The notes below the pieces were generated by a model. It saw only the letters and a list, made by a program, of their open reading frames with translations. It was not told the DNA's origin and searched no databases. A stretch of 64,000 bases of DNA from Tubulanus polymorphus (lineage: Eukaryota > Nemertea > Palaeonemertea > Tubulaniformes > Tubulanidae), in NCBI RefSeq assembly GCF_964204645.1, contig NC_134032.1, positions 9,542,275 through 9,606,274 on the forward strand, written 5' to 3'. Below, piece after piece: positions 1 to 10,720 of the stretch (positions are counted from its first letter, which is position 1; each line of letters opens with the position of its first letter). Made by a program: the position numbers and the translations under genes.

Positions 1-2279
1 CCTGCATAAATCCAACCGAGTTTTTCGGTCCTCTGTATATGAAGGAAGCAATACATACATGTATAACCTGAATAATTCTCAAAATTCATTTTTTACTTAC
101 CAGTAATTAATTGAGTTTTGCGTGTTATAACTTTTTTTGACATACCACATAATTACTTAAGTAGGCCATTGACAATATGACACTTGTGCCGAGAACCCAG
201 CTTAGAGATTTATGTAAGGTGGAAATTTTACCTCGGTTGGCTGACTGGAAAATTTCAGCACTTAATTCCACAGCGTTGAGGTGAAATTTTACTTGAAGAG
301 CTTAGATAATGGAAAATGAACTAATCTAGCTCACAGCGTCATATTTTAACTCGCAACTGTGGAACTCAAATCATTTTGGATAATTTTGCCTCATTAGGTT
401 AGTGCTGTGGGCTCAGAACAATTTCAAATTTTCGGCTTTTGTGAGTTCATGCAAGAACTCAAGAACTATCCATCTCCGAGCTTTTGAGCTCGGCATGAAT
501 TTCATATATCTGCGGCCCATTCATGTACATAACTTTCTTGTATGATGAAAAAGATGATATTTTTTTTCGAGATTTTCAATCTATGCAACGATTGTACATT
601 TATATGTATGTTTGAAAGTATTGTCGCTATGTAGCTTTACTACCTGACTGTGTTTAACTGTATTCATTATTCTACCAGTATGTATATTTTCAAAAGATGT
701 CGGCACCCAGTTACACAGTAGTGAATTTGAAGTGATTCGTTTGAATTCCATGAGTTGAAAACAGTGTGATTAGGCTAAAAAAATTGATACATTGTTTCTC
801 ATTCTGCTTAGATTAAAAGTTGCTACTTCGTGCATTACTTTATTCAAATCGAGCTTACCATAACCGACTCGGAAGCCATGGAAATGAACTGATTACAAAT
901 CGTCTTGCAGTTTACAAAAGTGTGTGGCCAATTATGAAAACAAGGGATCATTTTATTTTAGCCTAAATACGGAATTTGGGCCGGAGTTGTCAATTGAATT
1001 GGACTCTTTAAGAATAGTAGACTGAAGTAGTTTTGAGCTATCGAACAGGGTCCATTTCCACAGTTATGAGATTTGAAATGAAATGAACTTGAATTTAAGC
1101 CCTGGGGTTGAAATCAAATTCACAACTGCACAGATGGTGCCGTAGATCGCAGGGTTTATCAAATGTAGTTAGGGTCCAAAATCGAAGCTGTATCCTTATA
1201 CACAACTTAGGATACTGAGGGTTTGATTCTGGAGCCTTACGGGACAGGCATGTGCTGTAGATATTCCGTTGAAAATTATGCAATTTAGGCAGTGTAGAGG
1301 TTGTGTACTAAGAGAACATTAGTTTTTGTTTAGCTGTCAAAAGCTAAATTCAGAGTAAAACAAGTCGTCTTTTGTTCAATTTTTGTTAAATCTGTCTAGA
1401 AAAGTAATAATGTTTTGTAGCGGGCATTGATTCGGTTTTTTGTTGTGATTGGCCAGTTCATTGCGCATTGTGATCGGTTGAGTATTTTGAATGCATTCGT
1501 AGGTCAGATGATGATTGGGTATTTTATGAATGTTTATACTCGTTTTTGCATTGCATGATTTGTGAGACGGATGCTGATTGGATAGACATACTAGTTGGCT
1601 TGCGATTGGTCAATTTGTAAAACTAATGCCATTCGTAGTATAATGGCGACCTTATGTATAATCTCATAGGTTCTAAGTGCTAACTATATCCTAATTAGGA
1701 ATGCTATTCATCCCTAATTGGGGAGATCGGTGCTTATCATTCGTAGAATATGGACGTGATCAGGTTCGAATCCCGATCAATACGGGATTTTTTACACTTC
1801 CCATAATTGTCTGATTTGGAAGCGGTGGTTGATGTGCGGTTGAAATTTGAATTTACTTCAACTAATCCCTCCGGCTCCCCTGCAAATTTTGGGAAGTGTC
1901 ACGAGAATAGATGTTTGTCCAACTATATTTTTTTCATTATATTCATGAAATAAAACTTAAAACTCTTCCATTTTCTTAATACTTACTGGTTGATAATTAT
2001 GCTAATTATTCTCATCACGATTGATATTCATGAATCATTTCTTTAATTAATATTTTTTCATATTGCATTAATATCTATGATAAACATGAAAATGCTCCTT
2101 TAGTATAGCAATTATATTGGCTAGATATAACGGTGGTGTTATAGACGGTTCCTGTTGGTTATACTTAGTATGAATACCTATTTTGCTAATTACTGTGTCA
2201 GGATTTCAGAAGCACGTCATAATTCGAATTTTGGAAATTTACATTGACTTATGGATAGTATAAAGTAAGATTTTATTCA
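1..2279. other. Intergenic stretch without a recognised gene
   Basis: I see no convincing reading frame here: the only open frames are short and have no family character. The DNA is AT-rich. Around 1676-1790 there is a tRNA-like fragment whose T-arm/B-box motif GGTTCGAATCCCG lies near 1762, probably the relic of a tRNA-derived repeat. No other organised structure was seen. Confidence 0.5.
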
Positions 2280-2284
2280 TTTGA

Positions 2285-2625
2285 GTGGGAAACGACTGGC
2301 TCATCTGTTAGATGGTGTCTCATATCGTTCTACTGTTGCGTCCAGTCGATCCTCACTTGCCACAAGTGGAATCCTCTATTGCTACAGTAGTTGATGTCCT
2401 ACTGTACATTAGCTCACCTGGTGGATCTTCACTTGCCGCAATTGGAATCCTCTATTTCCACAATAGTGGATGTCCTTATGTACTTTAGCGACACCTGGTG
2501 GATCCTCACTTGCAATATCGAATCCTCTGTGACCGCAGTAGATGATGTCCTACTGCACACTAGCACACCTGGTGGATCCTCGCTTGCCACAATTGGTATC
2601 CCAACATCCCGCAGTAGCACTTTAG
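2285..2625. repeat. Imperfect tandem repeat, unit about 75-90 bp
   Basis: Four diverged copies follow one another, each with a GGTGGATCCTCACTTGC-like core followed by an AATTGGAATCCTCTAT-like stretch and a GTTGATGTCCTACTG-like stretch. A related single unit (CTGGTGGATCCTCAATTGCG) occurs inside the first gene at about 11830, so the sequence is dispersed as well as tandem. Frames across it are by-products of the repeat. Confidence 0.6.
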
Positions 2626-2826
2626 CAAAGTATCAAGACGTATTCATATTTTCTGTCTAAAACAAGCTAAGCAGAGTAAAAAAAAACGATGATAAGAATT
2701 GTGTACATGCATTACATTTCTATTTTTGGAAATCTGAACGGCGGCAGAGTAAAAAGTGTGGTGGAATGATAATACCGTCCTCTATGTAAATTCTTTGCTC
2801 ATTCACTTTCCAATAGATCAATAAAG

Positions 2827-2849
2827 ATATATATATATATATATATATT
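2827..2849. repeat. AT dinucleotide microsatellite
   Basis: A short uninterrupted run of alternating A and T. No function is suggested. Confidence 0.85.
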
Positions 2850-3829
2850 ATTTGTAAAATAATGAATATTCTCAAGAGTTTTCTGATGTTCTTAATTCAC
2901 ACATCACGGAAATGCACGTATTCCCACATGATGCGTCATCCAGACTGGTCCTGAGGATGCATTCCCATGAGATGTTACCCAGCTGCCATTGACCGATTCA
3001 TCCCGATCGATGCTGTTTAATGTTACCGAGCTTCCGGGCTTATTTTACCAAATTAGTTAATTAGTGAGAGCCTGTAATAATCGTTCTGATAATCAAATGA
3101 AATCGAGGTTATCTATACCAAATAAACGATGGACAACGACGCCATCTATCAGAATTTCCCGGAACTAAAGGTATTTTACGATCCCACTTTATTCATGCTA
3201 AGTGCGATTTACACACATACGCCATCTACGAGATGGAACCAGAATTACAATACATATATTCTGTTAATTCTGGAGTGGGTAACCTTGGTTCGAACTTGCC
3301 TATTGATATTGATTCTTGCGTGCTCTATGGTACGAAAATAGTTGTACAATGAATCATTGTAAATATCTCATAGTTAACAGGTTGTAAAATGTCCATTGGT
3401 TTTGAAAACAGGGAAAATACGGGTCATAGATAACTTAGTTCATTATTCAGACACATAAATTCACGGACCCTTAGAAATTCTCAAAGGAAGTTCTATACCT
3501 AGATTCGAAGAGGAGACATCCGGGTGCTAACCAAAAGAGTTCTTAGTGTATACGGTCGGGCTCAGTATGTAGGCTTATCTGGTCACTTACAATTCAAAGT
3601 TAGCCGTTTTTAGTTTAAACTTTTTTCACAAAACCGGGACCAGGAGAGTGGGGAAAGCCGAAAACGTCGTGTTTTTAACTTTTGATTTTGATTGTTGATT
3701 TTTTGATTGTTTAGATTTTGATAAAAGACCTTTGACCTTCAAAACTTGTATATACCTAGTTTTGACATCAGGGTCAACGATAAATAGGGTTTGAAGTTGT
3801 ATTGAGCGAATCAAAATGAAAATCAATGA
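2850..3829. other. Intergenic stretch with one dispersed repeat
   Basis: No gene seen. At about 3135-3240 lies a minus-strand copy of a short repeat bounded by TAGATGGCG-type motifs that recurs at about 9325-9440, 9758-9875 and 11600-11710. Confidence 0.4.
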
Positions 3830-4780
3830 TTATTTGACTGAATTTCTACAGCGGATTTTCATGCAGAAATATTCACGAATTTCTCTTCCCAGTAAGAGAT
3901 AAGTGTAAAAGTTTACCGCGTAGTTACATATTAGGAGTTGTATGAAAATATCCAAAACGAATTCTCTCTGTTGCAGTGAGAATGGTAAAAATGTAACTGT
4001 AGTTGGTGGAAGAGTGAATATTGCAAATGAGAATGAAACTGTTACAAGCATTATTGTTGTACGTTTAGATTTTGTAGTTTTCTGATCGGACGAAACCATT
4101 TTTGAACCTGCTCTGAATAACTGAACTATGATTAGAGAATTGGATGTTATGATCAGGGTTAGAGGTATAATGTAAATGTGGACGACATAGATGGTGTAAT
4201 ATCTTATTTGGTCAATTAATTCATCGTAACATATGAAAGAATAGCCGGGAAAACGTATCAACAAAGTAGGAAGCAGAAATATAACCAGTATATTCACGGC
4301 AGTAATCAGCACTGTAGCAAATCTAGCGAATCTCGGTGTACAGACCAAACGAGATTTGAACGGGAAGAGCACAACTGCCGCACGTTCTAGAGATATCGCT
4401 ACTATCAACCACGAACTAGTGCCGGTTGCAAGCCCCGTTACAATTTCATAGATTTGACAACTGATCAGTGAATCAACTAAGAGTATTGAACCTGTTTTTA
4501 AATGCAAGAGAACTAACTGTAAAACAGGCACGAATGCTAAGTGAATACAGACAAAGAAGTCACTGACTGATAAAACGATAAGATAGTTTGCGTAAGACAA
4601 ACTACGGAATCTGCGACTTATCATAATCAGGAAAGTAGCTGAATTTCCGAAGGCTCCCGAGAAGAACACAACAGGCAGAATGAACAGTGATAAAGTACGG
4701 TAGATTCCAGATCTGTTCACCACGGACATGATGACATTGTTGCTGGCATAGAATTGACCAGGCATCCGAGTTAAATTCAT
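3830..4780 (-). CDS. Class A (rhodopsin-like) orphan G protein-coupled receptor
   Basis: A single-exon 316-residue receptor of the plasma membrane. Seven hydrophobic helices can be counted: the first around residues 30-55 with the conserved GN pair (GAFGNSATF), then helices with the LSVSD motif of helix 2, a Cys at the top of helix 3 (SLISCQIYE), and LERAAV at the helix 3 end where rhodopsins have DRY. The helix 7 end reads NYAVNFYTY, a variant of NPxxY, followed by a short helix-8-like GREIREYF tail. Asn residues near the N-terminus (NLT, NRS) could be glycosylated. The length is normal for intronless invertebrate peptide-type or chemosensory receptors. The first Met (4780) is used; a second Met lies at residue 6. 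The ligand cannot be told. It is unlike the receptors at 44-50 kb beyond class A features. Confidence 0.88.
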   Translation of the reverse strand: MNLTRMPGQFYASNNVIMSVVNRSGIYRTLSLFILPVVFFSGAFGNSATFLIMISRRFRSLSYANYLIVLSVSDFFVCIHLAFVPVLQLVLLHLKTGSILLVDSLISCQIYEIVTGLATGTSSWLIVAISLERAAVVLFPFKSRLVCTPRFARFATVLITAVNILVIFLLPTLLIRFPGYSFICYDELIDQIRYYTIYVVHIYIIPLTLIITSNSLIIVQLFRAGSKMVSSDQKTTKSKRTTIMLVTVSFSFAIFTLPPTTVTFLPFSLQQREFVLDIFIQLLICNYAVNFYTYLLLGREIREYFCMKIRCRNSVK

Positions 4781-5203
4781 GATTCACGAGGACCAAATTA
4801 GACTGTACTGCATATCTCTGTCTTAGAGCCGATGGCCCAGTCTGCTGACTATCTGAGCGTGTTATGACTGCCTGGGAGTGTACTGACTGTCTGAGAATCT
4901 GCTGGAACTGCCTGTGCCTTCTGGCATATTGGGAAATTAATTCAACTTTCATATAAACATATCATGAATCCTTTGTCACAGCTACAATTTATAATTTTAT
5001 CACAGCTACAATCTTTTATAACATTTGCTTTTCGCATCAATACATGTAAATTAGATCTGGCGCAATAGACTCAGATATATGTAAAAGTTTAGCGCAAAAC
5101 ATAAATTTAAACGATTAAATATGAACATTCGTTGTACAAGTATCCATTGAAAACTGTGAAATAGTAACACAATAGCATCCGATGGGTTCAAACATGAGAC
5201 ATC

Positions 5204-5559
5204 CAGGGGCGGATCTAGAGGCAGACAATGACAGGAGCACAGAATTAAAAAAAGGGCAATTCATAAGAAAAGGCACTATCCATGACAGGCGAGCGACGAA
5301 GGCGCGAAGCGTTCGGGGGGTCTGGTACCCCAGATAATTTTTGAATTTCAACCCATTTTAATGCAATTTCCAGGCACCTGAGACACAAAAATGACATTCT
5401 GCAACAATTCTTTAAGAGATGGGAATTCATTAATATGGAAACAATGTGATAATGAACTTTATAGAATGAAAAATATTTTTCGCACTTTTTTCAAAAAGGG
5501 CACTCAGAATTTGCGACAGGAGCACGTGCTCCGCGTGCTCCCGTCTAGATCCGCCCCTG
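5204..5559. mobile_element. hAT-like non-autonomous element (MITE)
   Basis: The ends are inverted: CAGGGGCGGATCTAGA on the left and TCTAGA/TCCGCCCCTG on the right, the terminal sequence typical of hAT-family transposons. The 356-bp interior has no transposase. Flanks share only ACATC rather than a clean 8-bp target duplication, so the insertion is old or the duplication has decayed. Confidence 0.7.
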
Positions 5560-5639
5560 ACATCCCTCATCAGCTTCGATTCTTAGTTCCATAGAATACG
5601 CTTTTAGAGTTAAATCGAGCAGAACTAGGATCAATCAGA

Positions 5640-6060
5640 CAATGGATCCGAACATGGGACACACCTTTTCATCCTCGATTCAGCATCAGGACCACTCATA
5701 ATCAGTATCAGTAGCCTGGATTTGAACCCGGGAACCCTGTTTATCCACTATACGAATGGAGGACATTCCGTGTTCATCCTTTATTCAGTATCAGGGCCAC
5801 TCATAATCAGTATCAATGGACTGGATTCGATCCCGGGACACCCCTGTTCATCCCCTATTTCGCATCAGAACCTATCATTATCAGTTACAATGGACTGGGT
5901 TCGAACCCATGACATCGCTGTTCATCCTCCATTCGGCATAAGGACCAGTCATAATCAGTATCAGTGGACTCGATTCGAACCAATTACGGGTTTAGTCAGA
6001 CACCCTTACCATTCGGCCATCAAAGTGATCTGTACGATTCCTCCAAATTGACCAGTTTCA
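5640..6060. repeat. tRNA-like tandem repeats with Pol III B-box motifs
   Basis: Several diverged units of roughly 74 bp contain CATCAGGACCACTCATAATCAG-like cores (split here for length) and GATTCGAACCCGGGACA, the reverse complement form of a tRNA T-arm. The last part (about 5967-6028, minus strand) is a more complete tRNA-like sequence with an A-box-like GATGGCCGAATGGTAAGG and a B-box GGTTCGAATCG. The same array continues at 6940-7470. Confidence 0.6.
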
Positions 6061-6105
6061 AACCCACGTCTATATGTCCATATGAAAAATCTATATGATT
6101 CTAAA

Positions 6106-6550
6106 CAAAGCATCCATTGTGATTTTAGTTCACTGAAATTCTGACAGAGGGGGCTAAGCATTGATACCTGTTTAGAGACCACAAAAAATATAAAACATCT
6201 CCTGAAATGAAAATATGTAGTTATATAAACAGATCTATGAATTCAAAACATATTCAAATTACTCGTAAGTTATTTAATTAGGCAACGTAATTATTTGTAT
6301 AACGTATCTGAACTTATTTATAAACGACTGTTTAGTGTCAGAATCATTGAAATTCAATGGAATTCGGCTTCATAAAATATTACAGTCGTTTCTAAAATAA
6401 GTTCAAATACGAATTCATGGATGTTTTCGAAACACTGTGTATTTCAATTTCGGGAGGTTTTTGTTATTTTCTTAGGAATCTAAATGGCATTTCGATGTTG
6501 TACCCCCTCTGGTGGATTTTCACTGAACTAAAATCACAATAGATCCCTTG
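6106..6550. mobile_element. Foldback element, copy 1
   Basis: Begins CAAAGCATCCATTGTGATTT and ends AATCACAATAGATCCCTTG, an inverted repeat. The inside holds a long internal inverted pair (about ATTACTCGTAAGTTATTTAA with ACGTAATTATTTGTATAACG on one side, and remnants on the other). Copies 2 and 3 lie at 7696 and 8511. No coding capacity, so it would be a non-autonomous DNA element. This copy is shorter because part of the right inner arm is missing. Confidence 0.7.
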
Positions 6551-6939
6551 AAATGAATTCGTTGAAATTTTCATATAGTAATATGAAGGCGACTTGAGAA
6601 TGCTATCGCGGCAGCAGAAGGATTCTTTCTCTGGCAGTCGAGGGTTTATTCAAAGTAAATATATGATATATTAATTAGTGTCATTGATTCCTTTTAAACC
6701 TTAAAAACAGCAGTGTTCCAAGCTCGAATCCGGTTTAAATTTATACTGAGTCTTAGTTTCCCCAATATCAAATTGCTGCTTATCAGGATTCTTTTCAGAG
6801 TGGTCCCGGTGCTTTATTAGGTAAGCAGCATCGATTCAACATCAGGACCACTCCGAATCAATATCACTTGGCCCGGGGCATCTACTCTAAAATCCTCAGA
6901 AGCGTGTTCTAATTCTATAGAATACGGCTTGAAACTGCG

Positions 6940-7470
6940 TTAAATCGAGTAGAACTGCATCAGGATCAACCAGACATGGGTTCGAACAGATTCACCCCTG
7001 TTCATTCTCTATTCAATACCAGGATAAATTACAAGCAATACCAATAGACCGGGTTCGAACCCGAGACATCTCCGAGAATTAGATAATAAGGATCAAGAAT
7101 ACTCTTGAATCTGTTCCAATACGTCGGGTTCAAACCTGACACACCCATGTTCATTCTCTATTCATCATCAGGACAACTCCTAATCAGTATGAATGAACCG
7201 GATTCGAACCCGGGACACCCCTGTTCATTCTCTATTCAGCATCAGGACCACTCATAATCAGTATCAATAGACTGGATTCGAACGCGGGACACCCCTGTTC
7301 ATCCTCTATTCAGCATCAGGACCACTCATAATCAGTCATTATCGACCGGATTCGAACCCGTGACATCCCCTTCATCCTCGTTCAGCATCAGGACCATTCA
7401 TAATCAGTTACAATAGACTCTTCATTCTCTATTCCCCTGTTCATTCTTTATTCAGCATCAGGACCATTAT
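6940..7470. repeat. 74-bp tRNA-like tandem array
   Basis: At least four consecutive units of about 74 bp between roughly 7195 and 7440 each carry GATTCGAACCCGGGACA followed by a TTCATCCTCTATTCAGCATC-like part and a CACTCATAATCAGTATCAAT-like part. On the minus strand each unit ends in GTCCCGGGTTCGAATC, a good B-box and T-arm, with an A-box-like TATGAGTGG about 50 bp upstream. The unit length equals a tRNA, but the cloverleaf is not convincing, so I call it tRNA-derived repeat rather than tRNA genes. Confidence 0.6.
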
Positions 7471-7695
7471 TCGTTACTGTTTTAAGTTTAGAAAAAAAAG
7501 AAACAAGGTTTGTAGATATGTATATAAAGAATAATAATGTACCGGTAATCACGTATTTTAGGGGAATCGGCGAAAAACAAATCACTGGTATAGTCTGACA
7601 TCCGAACCAAAAGATCTGTATGATCCCTTCAAATTGACCGATTTCAAGCCCACCTCTATATTAAGACTATATGAAAAATCTATATGAATTCTATA

Positions 7696-8199
7696 CAAAG
7701 CATCTTTTGTGATTTTAGTTCACTGTAATTCCGACAGAGGGGGTTGAGCATCAAAAACCTGTTTAGAGACCACAATAGATTGAAACAATCTCCCGAAATG
7801 AGAATATATAGTATTATAAACACATCTATGGATTCAAAAAATATTCAAATTACTCGTAAATTATTTGATTAGGCAACGTAATTATTTATCTAACGTATTT
7901 GAACTTATTTAGAAACGACTGGTTAGTCTCAGAATCATTGAAATTCCACGGAATTCGGCCTCAAAAAATATAAGAGTCGTTTCTAGATAAGCTCAAATAC
8001 GTTAGACAAATAATTACGTTGCCTGATTGATTAATTTACGAGTAATTTGAATATGTTTTGAATTCATGGTTGTTTTCAAAACACTGTGTATTTTGATTTC
8101 GGGAGGTTTCTATTATTTTCTTAGGGGTCTAAAGGGCATTTCGATGATGTTCCCCCTCTTGTGGATTTTCACTGAACTAAAATCACAATAGATCCTTTG
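7696..8199. mobile_element. Foldback element, copy 2
   Basis: Same family as the element at 6106. The ends CAAAGCATCTTTTGTGATTT and AATCACAATAGATCCTTTG are inverted. A second, long internal inverted pair includes GGCAACGTAATTATTTATCT and its complement near 8005-8025, so the single strand could fold almost end to end. No reading frame. Confidence 0.75.
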
Positions 8200-8359
8200 T
8201 AATGAATTCGTTGACATTCTCATAAAGTTATATGATGGTAAGTTGAGAGTGCTACTGTTCGAGCCCGGGACACCCCTGTTCATCCTCTGTTCTGTATCAG
8301 GACCATTCACAATCACTATCAAAAGACTATGTTCGAACTCAGGAGACCCCTGTATGTGT

Positions 8360-8437
8360 TTTAGGGATTCGAAACCTGGCGAAAGAACAAATCACAATTA
8401 TAGTCTGACACCCTAACCACTCAGCCATCAAAGTGAT
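8360..8437 (-). repeat. tRNA-like sequence (degenerate)
   Basis: On the minus strand TTTGATGGCTGAGTGGTTAG matches the D-arm/A-box of Ser/Leu-type tRNAs, and GGTTTCGAATCCC about 50 bases on matches the T-arm/B-box. No good acceptor stem is visible. It lies some 75 bp from the foldback element at 8511, as a similar tRNA-like sequence lies near copy 1, so the two probably move or duplicate together. Confidence 0.5.
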
Positions 8438-8510
8438 CTGTATGATCCCTTCAAATTGATCGATTTGAAACCTTACTCTATTTATATGAAAAATATATAT
8501 GAATTCTATA

Positions 8511-9012
8511 CAAAGCATCTTTTGTGATTTTAGTTCACTGTAATTCCGACAGAGGGGACAAAGCATCGAAAACCTGTTTAGTGATCACAAAAAATTGAAA
8601 AAACCTTCCGAAATGAACATATTTAGTATTATAAACACATCTATGGATTCAAAACATATTCAAATTACTCGTAAATTATTTAATTAGGCAACGTAATTAT
8701 TTATCTAACGTATTTGAACTTATTTAAAAACGACTGGTTAGTCTCAGAATCATTGAAATTCCACGGATCGGCTTAACAAAATATTACAGTCGTTTCTAAA
8801 TGAGTTCAAATACGTTAGACAAATAATTACGTTGCCTAATTAAATAATTTTCGATTAATTTGAATGTGTTTTGAATCCATAGATGTGTTTAAAACAATGT
8901 TCATTTTCATTTCGGGAGGTTTTTGCTATTTTCTCGTGGTTCTGAAGGGCATTTCGATGTCGTATCCCCTCTGGTGGATTTTCACTGAACTAAAATCACA
9001 ATAGATCCTTTG
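8511..9012. mobile_element. Foldback element, copy 3
   Basis: About 500 bp with the ends CAAAGCATCTTTTGTGATTT and AATCACAATAGATCCTTTG. Nearly collinear with copy 2, including the internal inverted pair around GGCAACGTAATTATTTATCT. The close spacing of three copies suggests local duplication of a larger unit that included the tRNA-like neighbour. Confidence 0.75.
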
Positions 9013-10720
9013 TAATGAATTCGTTGACATTTTCATATAGTTATATGGTGAATTGAGTATGCTGCTGTGGCAACCGAAGGATTCTTTCCCTGGCAGTAAT
9101 AAAAAGGGGCGTTCCAGGTTCGAACCCAGTATACTAATAAAGATAATAAGATATGTTCCAATACTGATTCGCTGCTTATCAGCAGATTCTTGTCTCAGTG
9201 GGCCTGTAATGAAAATAATTCAGTCTCGATTCAACACCAGGACCACTCTTGGAATCAGTTCCAATAGTCAAGTTCGAACCAGGGACACCGACTCCAAAAT
9301 TGACAGTAGGGTGAAGTTCTTGTTTCATCTCGTAGATGGCGCATGTGGGTATAAATGCAAACGCACGAATTCACAGAACTATACATCATAAAATCAGTCA
9401 GTTCTGGGGAATTCTGATAGATGGCTATAGTGTATCTTCCGTAGATTATCTAGATTCCATTTAATTATCAGAATTATTAACTCGGAGAATTGATGAACTC
9501 ATTTGGAATACGCCTTGAAGCTGAGTTACATCGAGCAGAACTGTTATCACTCAGGACCAATCAGACAATGGATTCGAACATGGGACTCTCCATATCAGAA
9601 TCGATTCAATAACAGCTATCTTTCAGAAAAAGTACCAATATAGCAGGTTCAAACCTGGTACACCCCTGTTTACATTATTCATTATCAAAATAAGTTGGTT
9701 CCATTCGAACACCGGTTGCTCATAACTATCCTTTAATCATATTATCATGTAGTTCTCTTTACATCTAGTAGATGGCGCATGTGTAGCAATGCGCACGCAA
9801 ACGATTCATAGAACTAGATCGCAAAAACTCTCAGTTCTGGGAAATTCTAATAGATGGCGATGAGTATCAATCGTTAAACTATGTTATAAATATCATGAGT
9901 AGCGTTTTTTTTTTTTAAATCAATCACAAATTTAATCGATAAATATCGAAGCCCGGAAAACGAGTTAAATCGAGTAGAACTTGGGAAAGCACTTCTTATC
10001 CTCTGCTCAGCATCAGACCACTCTGAATATCAGAATCCTTACATCGAGTTTGAAACTGGGACATCCTCATTTATCCCCTCTATTCGTTAACAGGACCAGA
10101 TCGAAAATATAACAATCAACAATTCTTAATTATCAAGATTTCACTTTTATTTCAGGGGTAGATTATGAACACAGTTGAAAAGTTATCAAACACACATAAT
10201 TTGTTATTAAGTACAGAGAGACTTCGGGCCATGACTTTTTTTTACTGAACTCTCCTCTCCGTATCTGCTTGGAATCGGTTCAATTTGAGATTCGAATAAT
10301 GTCATTAGAATTCTAACTAATTCCCGCTTAATTCCCAGTTAATGATTTAATAGTCATAAGACCGTTTTTGGACTAAAAGCATTTCGTAGTTAAGGGCCTC
10401 ATTCCATTTATGATTTAAGTAAAGATTTAAGTGAAGAACAAACTAAATTTGTTATTTTGGTCATATGAACAGTATATCCAGGCAAGCCCCAAAGTTAAAC
10501 CATATTTCGAGACTTCAGTCATTGGGTCCGGTAGCTCGTTCTACAATGGTTCTTATTTCAAGGTAAAATCCCAAGGATTATTTTCACCACCCCTGAAGTT
10601 TGAAACAAAGAATATTACGAAAATAAATAATAGCCTAGCACATATAGGGAAAAAACTGATTGATGTTGATAGGGTAGAAATCTCTCTTCCAATGCCAGAC
10701 TAATTCGAGTAATCTGTTTG
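9013..10720. other. Intergenic stretch with two copies of a TAGATGGCG-bounded repeat
   Basis: No gene seen. Copies at about 9325-9440 and 9758-9875 share GTAGATGGCGCATGTG at one end, a CAGTTCTGGGGAATTCTGAT-like middle and ATAGATGGC at the other end. Scattered TTCGAACC motifs recall the tRNA-like arrays upstream. The open frame at 10431-10703 on the plus strand has no family character and lies just beyond the 3' end of the peptidase gene. Confidence 0.4.

Noticed and set aside
10431-10703. 90-codon frame on the plus strand
   Set aside because: Opposite strand just beyond the peptidase stop codon, without start context or family character.
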